Source: Pseudomonas palmensis
Lineage (GTDB): Bacteria; Pseudomonadota; Gammaproteobacteria; Pseudomonadales; Pseudomonadaceae
DNA length: 64,000 nt
NCBI RefSeq assembly: GCF_017848315.1
Contig: NZ_JAFKEC010000001.1
Coordinates: 1 to 64,000, forward strand
Direction: 5' to 3'
A model generated the notes under the pieces. It had not been told where the DNA came from and searched no databases. It saw nothing but the letters and a program-made list of their open reading frames with translations. This document shows, piece after piece, positions 42,789 to 50,522 of the stretch. The first letter of the stretch is position 1; every line of letters begins with the position of its first letter. The position numbers were made by a program, and so were the translations under genes.

Positions 42789-44068
42789 GGCGCCACTCCT
42801 TTACGCGGGACCACACCGGTGCGGCTGATGCGGATCAGCCCACGCGGTCGCCAGATCATCATCAACACCATCAGCACGCCGAACAGCAGCACGCGGTACT
42901 CGGAGAAGCTGCGCAGCAGCTCCGGCGCCACGGTCAGCACGAAGGCGGCGATCACCACCCCGACCGTCGAGCCCATGCCGCCGAGCACCACGATGGCCAG
43001 GATCAGCGCCGACTCGAAGAAGGTGAACGAGGACGGGTTGACGAAGCCCTGGTAGCTGGCGAAGAACACCCCGGCCAGGCCTGCGGTGGACGCACCCAGG
43101 GTGAACGCCGAGAGCTTGACCAGCACATGGTTCAGGCCCATCGAGCGGCAGGCGATCTCGTCCTCGCGCAGTGCTTCCCAGGCGCGCCCCACCGGCATGC
43201 GGGTGAGCCGGTGCTTGATGTACAGCACCGCCAGCACCACCAGGAACAGCACGATGTAGATGAACAGGAATTTCACGTTGGGGTTGTAGTCGATGCCGAA
43301 GAACTCGTGGAACGGTACCCCGCCGTCCTTGGCCCGGCGCCCGAACTCCAGGCCCATGAAGGTCGGCGACGGTACCGGCATGCCGTTGGGCCCGCCGGTG
43401 AACGACAGCCAGTTGTTGAGCACCAGGCGGATGATCTCGCCAAAGCCCAGGGTCACGATGGCCAGGTAGTCCCCGTGCATCCTCAGCACCGGAAAGCCCA
43501 GTATGCAGCCGGCCAGTGCCGCGGCGATCGCCGCCAGCGGCAGCACCGTCCAGAAGCCCAGCCCCAGGTACTGGTAGCCCAGCGCCAGGCCATAGGCACC
43601 GATGGCGTAGAACGCCACGTAGCCCAGGTCGAGCAGCCCGGCCAGGCCCACCACGATGTTCAGCCCCAGGCCCAGCAGCACGTAGATCAGCCCCAGGATG
43701 ACCACGGTAAGCAGGTACTTGTTGGCGAAGAACGGGAACACGATGGCAATCACGATCAGTGCCGGGATGATCCAGCGCAGGCGCGACTTGTAGTCCGGCG
43801 CCAGCACATGCACACCCGAGCCACTGCTCTCGAAGCCCTGCAGGATGGCCTGGCCCTTGCTGGTCTGCAGGAACAGGCTGAGCACGAAGCGCCCCAGCAT
43901 CACCCCCGCCACCAGCCAGGCGACACGCGCGGGCTGCATGTTGAAGCTGTAGCCGTCGAGCACCACGCCGACGATGGGGCCGAACACGATCAGGGAAATC
44001 AGCCCGGCGAGAACCATATCGACCAGGCTGCGCTTGATATCGATGGAAGCGTTTTTGGCAGCAGACAT
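42785..44068 (-). CDS. livM: Branched-chain amino acid ABC transporter permease LivM/BraE
   Basis: This 427-residue inner-membrane permease begins MSAAKNASIDIKRSLVDMVL and has a conserved GLNIVVGLAGLLDLGYVAFYAIGAYG region and GRAWEALREDEIACRSMGLN loop that contacts the ATPase. The N-terminal domain with extra helices is normal for LivM. ATG 44068 begins 2 bp after the livH stop; a longer frame that runs into livH is a shadow. Confidence 0.94.
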   Translation of the reverse strand: MSAAKNASIDIKRSLVDMVLAGLISLIVFGPIVGVVLDGYSFNMQPARVAWLVAGVMLGRFVLSLFLQTSKGQAILQGFESSGSGVHVLAPDYKSRLRWIIPALIVIAIVFPFFANKYLLTVVILGLIYVLLGLGLNIVVGLAGLLDLGYVAFYAIGAYGLALGYQYLGLGFWTVLPLAAIAAALAGCILGFPVLRMHGDYLAIVTLGFGEIIRLVLNNWLSFTGGPNGMPVPSPTFMGLEFGRRAKDGGVPFHEFFGIDYNPNVKFLFIYIVLFLVVLAVLYIKHRLTRMPVGRAWEALREDEIACRSMGLNHVLVKLSAFTLGASTAGLAGVFFASYQGFVNPSSFTFFESALILAIVVLGGMGSTVGVVIAAFVLTVAPELLRSFSEYRVLLFGVLMVLMMIWRPRGLIRISRTGVVPRKGVAP

Positions 44069-44070
44069 AC

Positions 44071-44985
44071 TTACACCTTGGCCACGAGTGGGCGACCCAG
44101 CAGGCCTTGGGGACGGAAGATCAGGATCAGTACCAGCAGCGAGAAGCTGAACACGTCCTTGTAGTCGGAGTTGATCAGCCCGGAGAACAGCGACTCGGAA
44201 ATCCCCAGGATGATGCCCCCGAGCATCGCGCCCGGCAGCGAGCCGATACCGCCCAGCACCGCCGCGGTGAAGGCCTTGATGCCGATGATGAAGCCGGCAT
44301 AGAAGTCGAAGGTGCCGTAGTTCATGGTGATCAGCACGCCGGCCAGCGCGGCCATCACCGCACCGATGACGAACACGTAGGAGATCACCCGGTCGGTGTT
44401 GATGCCCAGGATCGAGGCCATCTTGCGGTCCTGCTGGGTGGCCCGGCACATGCGCCCCAGCTTGGTGAACTTGATGATGTAGGTGAGCGCGGCCATGCCG
44501 ACGAAGGCTGCCACCAGGATGAAGATCTTGGTGTAGGTCAGTTGCACGAAGCCGGTGCCCACTTCAAGGCGCCAGGCGCCTTCGAGCAGGGTCGGCACGC
44601 CCTGTTGGCGGGCGCCCTGGCTGATCTGCGCGTAGTTCTGCAGGATCAGCGAAATGCCGATGGCACTGATCAGCGGTGCCAGCCGGGTGGAGTTGCGCAG
44701 GGGTTTGTAGGCGATGCGTTCGATGGTCCAGCCATACACGCCGGTGACCACCACCGTGAAGATCAGCGTCCCGAGCATCAGCAGGGGAAAGGACTCGATA
44801 CCGAAATACGCCAGCAATGCCAGGCTGATAGCCGCCAGGTAGGCGGAAATCATGTACACCTCGCCGTGCGCGAAGTTGATCATGCCGATGATGCCATAGA
44901 CCATTGTGTAGCCGATGGCGATCAGACCATAGACCGACCCCAGGGTCAGACCATTGATCAGTTGCTGCAGGAAAATACCATCCAT
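44071..44985 (-). CDS. livH: Branched-chain amino acid ABC transporter permease LivH/BraD
   Basis: This 304-residue inner-membrane permease begins MDGIFLQQLINGLTLGSVYGLIAIGYTMVYGIIGMINFAHGEVYM, the LivH signature, and ends RPQGLLGRPLVAKV. It pairs with LivM as the channel. A gap of 162 bp, with hairpins, separates it from braC. Confidence 0.95.
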   Translation of the reverse strand: MDGIFLQQLINGLTLGSVYGLIAIGYTMVYGIIGMINFAHGEVYMISAYLAAISLALLAYFGIESFPLLMLGTLIFTVVVTGVYGWTIERIAYKPLRNSTRLAPLISAIGISLILQNYAQISQGARQQGVPTLLEGAWRLEVGTGFVQLTYTKIFILVAAFVGMAALTYIIKFTKLGRMCRATQQDRKMASILGINTDRVISYVFVIGAVMAALAGVLITMNYGTFDFYAGFIIGIKAFTAAVLGGIGSLPGAMLGGIILGISESLFSGLINSDYKDVFSFSLLVLILIFRPQGLLGRPLVAKV

Positions 44986-45097
44986 AACGCAATCTCACGT
45001 ATTTGAGATTGCACAAGCGCCGACCACGTTGCACTGCCGTTGAGGCGGTACAAGCGGCGCCGGGTTGTGCAGATCTACGAGAAAAGACAGGTACGGC

Positions 45098-45135
45098 AAA
45101 AACCGGGGCGCGCCCCGGGCAGCGAGTGCCCGGGG
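45098..45135 (-). terminator. Terminator/attenuator between braC and livH
   Basis: In the leftward transcript, CCGGGG-CGCG-CCCCGG (45118-45103) is followed by UUUUU. An alternative 8-bp stem pairs 45135-45128 with 45120-45113 and would use the same GGGG segment, so the two hairpins are mutually exclusive. It lies 12 bp after the braC stop. Partial termination would give more binding protein than membrane parts; a regulated choice is speculative. Confidence 0.65.
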
Positions 45136-45147
45136 TGCCGGCCGTTG

Positions 45148-46284
45148 TTATTTTTGTTTTTCCAGTTGGTGATACTTGCCGTCCTTGTCCCACTGGTAGA
45201 CCACGTAGTCGGACACGGTCAGGTCACCCTTGGCGTCCCACTTCTTCTCGCCCATCACGGTCTGCACCGGGTTGGCCTTGAGCCACTTGGCAGCGTCTTC
45301 ACCCTTGTTCGACTTGGAACCGTTGAACGCGGCGGCCAGGGCCTGGATCGAGGCGTAGGCGTACAGGGTGTAGCCTTCGGGCTCGGTACCGGCCTTGCGG
45401 AACTCGTCCACCACCGCCTTGCTGTCGGGCAGCAGGCGCGGGTCGGCGCCAAAGGTCATGTACACGCCATCGACGTACTGCTTGCCGCCGGCGGTCGACA
45501 CCAGTTCGTCGGTGACGATGCCGTCGTCGGACATGAACTTGACGTCCTTGAGCCCCTGCTCGCGCAACTGGCGTACCAGCGGGCCGGCTTCGGGGTGCAG
45601 GCCGCCGAAGTAGACCACGTCGGCACCGGTGGAGCGGATCTTGGTGACCACGGCGCTGAAGTCCTTCTCGCCACGGGTCAGGCCCTCGTACAGCACCGGG
45701 GTGACGCCGCGCTTGGTCAACTGCGCCTTGGTGGCGTCGGCCAGGCCCTGGCCATAGGTGTCCTTGTCGTGCAGAACGGCAACCTTCTTGCCCTTGAGCA
45801 CATCGACGATGTAGTCGCCGGCCACGATGCCCTGCTGATCGTCGCGCCCGCACATGCGGAACATGGCGCTCAGGCCACGTTCGGTGACCTGCGGGTTGGT
45901 CGAGCCGGGGGTGATGGCGATGACCCCGGCCTCGTCGTACACCTCCGACGCCGGGATGGTGTTGGACGAGCAGAAGTGCCCGACCACGCCGATGACCTTG
46001 TCCTGGTCGACCAGGCGGTTGGCCACGGCCACCGCCTGCTTGGGCTCGCAGGCATCGTCGCCCTTGACCAGCACGATCTTCTCGCCGTTGATGCCGCCCG
46101 CGGCATTGATCTTGTCGGTGGCCGCCTGCGCACCTTTCATGTATTGCTCGCCAAACGCCGCGTTGGCACCGGTCATCGGGCCCGCTACACCGATCTTGAC
46201 GTCGGCCTGTACATACGAAGACACGCCCATCGCCGTGGCAACGGCGAGGGCCAGAAAGCCTTTCTTGTAAAACGTCTGCGACAT
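45148..46284 (-). CDS. braC: Branched-chain amino acid ABC transporter substrate-binding protein BraC/LivJ
   Basis: This 378-residue periplasmic binding protein has a signal peptide (MSQTFYKKGFLALAVATAMGVSSYVQA) and a mature type I fold starting DVKIGVAGPMTGANAAFGEQYMKGA. It has DDACEPKQAVAVANRLVDQ and HFCSSNTIPASEVYDEAG, typical of BraC. It binds Leu, Ile, Val and often Ala or Thr. ATG 46284 has AGGAG 9 bases upstream. It is the first gene of braC-livHMGF, behind a sigma-54 promoter. Confidence 0.95.
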   Translation of the reverse strand: MSQTFYKKGFLALAVATAMGVSSYVQADVKIGVAGPMTGANAAFGEQYMKGAQAATDKINAAGGINGEKIVLVKGDDACEPKQAVAVANRLVDQDKVIGVVGHFCSSNTIPASEVYDEAGVIAITPGSTNPQVTERGLSAMFRMCGRDDQQGIVAGDYIVDVLKGKKVAVLHDKDTYGQGLADATKAQLTKRGVTPVLYEGLTRGEKDFSAVVTKIRSTGADVVYFGGLHPEAGPLVRQLREQGLKDVKFMSDDGIVTDELVSTAGGKQYVDGVYMTFGADPRLLPDSKAVVDEFRKAGTEPEGYTLYAYASIQALAAAFNGSKSNKGEDAAKWLKANPVQTVMGEKKWDAKGDLTVSDYVVYQWDKDGKYHQLEKQK

Positions 46285-46340
46285 GAGGTGGTGCTCCTGA
46301 GTTTTTTTGGTTGGCACTACAACGTTCAGCAATTGCGATG

Positions 46341-46356
46341 AGCAAGGGCCGTGCCA
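46341..46356 (-). promoter_or_regulatory. Sigma-54 (RpoN) promoter of braC-livHMGF
   Basis: On the minus strand, TGGCACGGCCCTTGCT matches the consensus TGGCACG-N4-TTGCW at every specified base, with GG and GC 10 apart. The start site would be near 46329, about 45 bases before the braC ATG. It implies activation by an enhancer-binding protein such as NtrC. The 458-bp gap up to pncB has room for enhancer sites; none is clear to me. Confidence 0.85.
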
Positions 46357-46742
46357 TTGGATTTTTATTCTGTAAAAACTCGCGATCAGGTTCGGCAGGC
46401 GCCGCTTTCGCGCCTTTTCCACGGGCCGTGCAACCTCCTGCCCTGCACCTGGCGCCACCCACGAACCGCTTGAAGCGCAACCCTTGAGTGCCATCATTGC
46501 AACCCTGACCTGTGTTTACGTGCAACCAGCCTGTAACAAGATACGTAACCGAACTGCACATCCTTGGTGCGCATCTGCTACAGCGGGCACCATAAGAGGC
46601 TAGCTGGCCAATGCGAAAACCGCCGCTACCCATAGCCTGCTACCGAATTACCCCGTCGGCGCCGGCCTCAGCGGCAAAAAGACTGGCACAATGGGCTGCA
46701 TTGGCGGCCCCGGATGGGCGCACGCCCGACCTGGAGTCCTTT

Positions 46743-47945
46743 ATGAGCGAAAGTGCCTTCGCCAACCGCATCGTGCAGAGCCTGCTCGATACCGATTTCT
46801 ACAAGCTGACGATGATGCAGGCGGTGCTGCACAACTACCCCAACGTGGATGTGGAGTGGGAGTTCCGCTGCCGCAACGGCGAAGACCTGCGCCCCTATCT
46901 GGCGCAGATCCGCGCACAGATCGAGCGCCTCAGCGAGCTGAGCATCAGTGCCGAGCAGTTGGGCTTCCTGGAGCAGATCAGCTTCATGAAGCCGGACTTC
47001 CTGCGCTTTCTGGGGCTGTTTCGCTTCAACCTGCGCTACCTGCACCTGGCCATCGAGCACGATGAACTGGTATTGCGCCTGCACGGTCCGTGGCTGCACG
47101 TGATCCTGTTCGAGGTGCCGCTGCTGGCGATCATCAGCGAGGTGCGCAACCAGCACCGTTATCCACAGATCAAGCTGGTGGATGCACGCGACCAGCTGTA
47201 CCGCAAGTTCGACTGGCTGCGCGCCAATGCCAGCAGCGAGGAGCTGGCCGAACTGCAGGTGGCCGACTTCGGCACCCGCCGACGCTTCTCCTACAAGGTC
47301 CAGGAACAGGTGGTGAAGGTGCTGACGGCGGAGTTCCCGGCGCGCTTCGTGGGCACCAGCAACGTGCACCTGGCACGCAAACTGGATATCAAACCGCTGG
47401 GCACCATGGCCCACGAGTGGATCATGGCCCACCAGCAGCTCGGCCCGCGGCTGATCGACAGCCAGATCGCCGCCCTGGACTGCTGGGTGCGCGAGTACCG
47501 CGGGCTGTTGGGAATAGCACTGACCGACTGCATCACCATGGATGCATTCCTCGGCGACTTCGACCTGTACTTCGCCAAGCTCTTCGACGGCCTGCGCCAT
47601 GATTCCGGCGATCCGGTGCAATGGGCAGAGAAGGCCATCGCGCATTACCGCAAGCTGGGGATCGACCCGATGACCAAGACGCTGGTGTTCTCGGACGGGC
47701 TGAACCTGACCAAGACTCTGGAGATATTCCGCGCCTTGCGCGGGCGCATCAATGTCAGCTTCGGCATCGGCACCAACCTCACCTGTGACATTCCCGGGGT
47801 GGCGCCGATGAGCATCGTACTTAAAATGACCGACTGCAACGGCCAGCCGGTGGCGAAGATTTCCGATGAAGCGGCCAAGACCCAATGCCGCGACGCCAAC
47901 TTCGTCGCCTACCTGCGCCACGTATTCAAAGTGCCCAAGGAGTAA
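46743..47945 (+). CDS. pncB: Nicotinate phosphoribosyltransferase PncB
   Basis: This 400-residue enzyme makes nicotinate mononucleotide from nicotinate and PRPP in NAD salvage. It begins [30 protein letters not shown] and has [39 protein letters not shown] and [17 protein letters not shown], all PncB signatures. GGAG lies 6 bases before ATG 46743. It runs into nadE after 3 bp, making a two-gene NAD unit. Confidence 0.95.
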   Translation: MSESAFANRIVQSLLDTDFYKLTMMQAVLHNYPNVDVEWEFRCRNGEDLRPYLAQIRAQIERLSELSISAEQLGFLEQISFMKPDFLRFLGLFRFNLRYLHLAIEHDELVLRLHGPWLHVILFEVPLLAIISEVRNQHRYPQIKLVDARDQLYRKFDWLRANASSEELAELQVADFGTRRRFSYKVQEQVVKVLTAEFPARFVGTSNVHLARKLDIKPLGTMAHEWIMAHQQLGPRLIDSQIAALDCWVREYRGLLGIALTDCITMDAFLGDFDLYFAKLFDGLRHDSGDPVQWAEKAIAHYRKLGIDPMTKTLVFSDGLNLTKTLEIFRALRGRINVSFGIGTNLTCDIPGVAPMSIVLKMTDCNGQPVAKISDEAAKTQCRDANFVAYLRHVFKVPKE

Positions 47946-47948
47946 CCC

Positions 47949-48776
47949 ATGCAAGCCGTCCAGCGAGAGATTGCGCAGCAGCTCAAGGTTCAGCCGCCGT
48001 TCGCCGACGCGGCCGCGCTCGAGGCGGAGAAGGCCCGGCGCGTGGCCTTCATCCAGCAATGCCTGAAGGACGCCGGGCTCAAGACCCTGGTGCTGGGCAT
48101 CAGCGGTGGTGTCGACTCGCTGACCGGCGCCCTGCTCGCCCAGCGCGCGATCAACGAGCTGCGCGAACAGACGGGCGATGTGCATTACCGCTTCATCGCC
48201 GTACGCCTGCCGTATCAGGTGCAGCATGACGAGCATGACGCCCAGGCGTGCATCGATTTCATCCAGCCTGACGAATGCCATACGGTGAACATCGCGCCGG
48301 CGGTGCAGGCGCTGGCGGCCGAGGTCGAGGCGCTCAGGGACGGCAAGCCGGCGCTGGTGGATTTCGTGGTGGGCAACACCAAGGCGCGCATGCGCATGGT
48401 GGCGCAGTACACCATTGCCGGGGCACGTGGCGGGCTGGTGATCGGCACGGATCACGCGGCCGAGGCGGTGATGGGGTTCTTTACCAAGTTCGGTGACGGG
48501 GCCTGCGACCTGGCGCCGTTGAGCGGGCTGGTGAAACATCAGGTGCGCGACATCGCACGCAGCTTTGGCGCGCCGGAGTCACTGGTGGAGAAGGTGCCGA
48601 CCGCCGACCTGGAAGACCTGGCGCCGGGCAAGCCGGACGAGGCATCGCATGGGGTGACCTATGCGCAGATCGATGCGTTTCTGCACGGCGAGGCAGTGAG
48701 CGAGGAAGCGTTCGAGATCATCAGGCGCACGTACGAGAAGACGCATCACAAGCGCGAGATGCCGTTCGCCCCGTAA
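47949..48776 (+). CDS. nadE: NH3-dependent NAD synthetase NadE
   Basis: This 275-residue enzyme amidates nicotinate adenine dinucleotide to NAD using ammonia. The PP-loop [19 protein letters not shown] and later [29 protein letters not shown] are clear. It is the short, ammonia-dependent form without a glutaminase domain. It starts 3 bp after pncB. Confidence 0.96.
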   Translation: MQAVQREIAQQLKVQPPFADAAALEAEKARRVAFIQQCLKDAGLKTLVLGISGGVDSLTGALLAQRAINELREQTGDVHYRFIAVRLPYQVQHDEHDAQACIDFIQPDECHTVNIAPAVQALAAEVEALRDGKPALVDFVVGNTKARMRMVAQYTIAGARGGLVIGTDHAAEAVMGFFTKFGDGACDLAPLSGLVKHQVRDIARSFGAPESLVEKVPTADLEDLAPGKPDEASHGVTYAQIDAFLHGEAVSEEAFEIIRRTYEKTHHKREMPFAP

Positions 48777-48780
48777 AAGC

Positions 48781-48864
48781 ATCGCGGGTCAAGCCCGCTC
48801 CCACAGGTACATCACTGCCTTCAAGACCAGTGTTGTACCTGTGGGAGCGGGCTTGACCCGCGAT
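48781..48864. repeat. Paired REP element
   Basis: Inverted ATCGCGGGTCAAGCCCGCTC copies, both followed inward by CCACAGGTAC, lie between the converging nadE and azurin genes. Confidence 0.92.
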
Positions 48865-48877
48865 TGGCAACGCCGCG

Positions 48878-49324
48878 TTACTTCAGGGTAACAGTGCCTT
48901 TCATCATCGAGATGTGGCCAGGGAACGAGCAGAAGAAGCCGTACTTCTCGTCAGCCTTGAGCTTGGAAACATCGAAGGTCACCGAGTCCTTCTCACCAGC
49001 ACCGATCACCTTGGTGTGGGCGATCACGCGGTCATCACCTTCCTTCAGGTAATCCTTGTCGATACCGGCGCTCAGGCCGTCGGTGGCGATTGGCTGCATG
49101 TCAGCTTCTTTGCTGATCACCAGGTTGTGGCCCATGACGTTCTTCGGCAGGTTGCCCGAGTGGGTCAATTCGACGGTGAAAGTCTTGCAGCTCTTGTCGA
49201 TCTCAATGGCCTTGGTGTTGAAGGACATCTGGTCGGTGGAATCGACCGTGACCTTGCAATCGGCAGCGAAGACCTGGGCACTGGCGAGGGTCAGCAGGGA
49301 TACCGCAACAGCTTTGGCAAACAT
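48878..49324 (-). CDS. azu: Azurin
   Basis: This 148-residue blue-copper protein has a signal peptide ([20 protein letters not shown]) and a mature domain of 128 residues, [20 protein letters not shown]. Copper ligands are visible: His in MGHNLVIS, then Cys, His and Met in [14 protein letters not shown]. It carries electrons in the periplasm, for example in denitrification-related or stress redox chains. AAGGAG precedes ATG 49324. An Anr-box-like sequence is 66 bp upstream. Confidence 0.97.
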
Positions 49325-49389
49325 CGTGAATCTCCTTGGCAGGGGTTTTTTATCCGTTTCTATACTGCCCCAGAGCGTCCCCCACCGGC

Positions 49390-49403
49390 CTGATATGAGT
49401 CAA
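49390..49403 (-). promoter_or_regulatory. Anr/FNR-box-like site upstream of azurin
   Basis: On the minus strand TTGAC-TCAT-ATCAG matches TTGAT-N4-ATCAA at 8 of 10 positions, 66 bp before the azurin ATG. Pseudomonas azu is known to be Anr-controlled, so oxygen-limited induction is likely. Confidence 0.6.
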
Positions 49404-49444
49404 GGGGCAGGTTAGGCGCGCTGGTAGTAAATTTTCGCTATGGA

Positions 49445-49454
49445 TTGTATACAC
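49445..49454. promoter_or_regulatory. GntR-like operator motif before a tiny ORF
   Basis: TTGTATACAC is one base from the palindrome TTGTATACAA recognised by several GntR-family regulators. It lies 69 bp before the 29-residue ORF. No GntR gene is in the window. Confidence 0.3.
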
Positions 49455-49522
49455 AAAATCCGCGGGACCATCATGCGCCATTCAGGGACGATGAGACAAC
49501 CTCTCAATTAGGAGTACAGGAC

Positions 49523-49612
49523 ATGTCCCTTGGTAGTCTGATGCGCAGCCTGCTGGCTGCCTATGCCTGCGGTGCCACTGGCAGCAACGTCGAATTCGCG
49601 CGCCCGGAGTGA
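49523..49612 (+). CDS. 29-residue small ORF with a strong ribosome-binding site
   Basis: The reading frame begins MSLGSLMRSLLAAYACGATG and ends SNVEFARPE. AGGAG lies exactly 8 bases before the ATG. It ends 8 bp before the 3' end of the convergent transglutaminase gene. The protein is too short for a signal peptide assignment. It may be a genuine small protein, or the remnant of a longer gene. Confidence 0.4.
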   Translation: MSLGSLMRSLLAAYACGATGSNVEFARPE

Positions 49613-49619
49613 TGGGCCG

Positions 49620-50522
49620 TCACGCCGGGCCTTCATCCAGCGGCAACACTGTCACCTGCACCTGCGGGTCATGGCTGCCCCCGCCCAGAATCACCCCACG
49701 CAGCGGTGACACATCGGAAAAATCCCGGCCCCAGGCCAGGGTGATGTGCTCCAGCGCCGGCAGCAGGTTGTTGGTGGGGTCGAAATCCACCCAGCCGTTG
49801 ACCGGGCAATACACCGACACCCACGCATGCGAGGCATCGGCCCCGATCAGCCGGGCCTGCCCGGGCGGCGGGCGCGTCAGCAGATAGCCGCTGACATAGC
49901 GCGCCGCCAGCCCGCGCGAGCGCAGGCACGCGAGCATCAGGTGGGCGAAGTCCTGGCACACGCCGCGGCGACGCTGCAGCACCTCCACCAGCGGGGTGGC
50001 CACCTGGGTGGCACCGGCATCGAAGGTGAACTGGCTGAAAATCTGCTGCATCAGGGCCTGCACGCACAGCAGCAACGGCTGGCCCGGGGCGAAACACGGC
50101 TCGGCAAACGCGACGAAACGCTGCTTCAGCCGCACATACGGCGATTCGAAACGAAAGCGGCACGCCTCCAGCGTGGCCGCAGGCAGCGCCTGCCCCGAAT
50201 ACGCCAGCGCCTGGCACACCTGTTCCCACGGCGGCGAGGCAGCCAGCACCGGCGCGGCGCGCGACAGCACGTTCACCTGCACCCGCGTCACCACGCGCAG
50301 TTGATCATGCTGGCGCTCCAGCGCCAGCCGGGTCAGCGGGTTGCCGAAGCCGTCGAGCTCGTCGCGCCGCCGGGTCGGCAGGGGGTCGACCTGCAATTGC
50401 CGGTCTTCGCACTGCTGCCAGGCACAGGCGCGTGGCCACAGATGCACCAGTTGCTGGGCCAGGGACACCGGGCTGTCATAGCGGTAATGGGTGTCGTGCA
50501 GTACCTGGTAGCGCGCGCTCAT
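49620..50522 (-). CDS. Transglutaminase-like protein
   Basis: This 300-residue cytoplasmic protein has an N-terminal bacterial transglutaminase-like domain (YQVLHDTHYRYDSPVSLAQQ) and a cysteine-protease-like core with RRRGVCQDFAHLMLACLRS (catalytic Cys), DASHAWVSVYCPVNGWVDFDPTNN (His and Asp). It is coupled to the ATP-grasp gene (TGATG overlap). This gene pair is common in proteobacteria and suggests an amide-ligase/peptidase modification system with unknown product. Confidence 0.88.
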   Translation of the reverse strand: MSARYQVLHDTHYRYDSPVSLAQQLVHLWPRACAWQQCEDRQLQVDPLPTRRRDELDGFGNPLTRLALERQHDQLRVVTRVQVNVLSRAAPVLAASPPWEQVCQALAYSGQALPAATLEACRFRFESPYVRLKQRFVAFAEPCFAPGQPLLLCVQALMQQIFSQFTFDAGATQVATPLVEVLQRRRGVCQDFAHLMLACLRSRGLAARYVSGYLLTRPPPGQARLIGADASHAWVSVYCPVNGWVDFDPTNNLLPALEHITLAWGRDFSDVSPLRGVILGGGSHDPQVQVTVLPLDEGPA

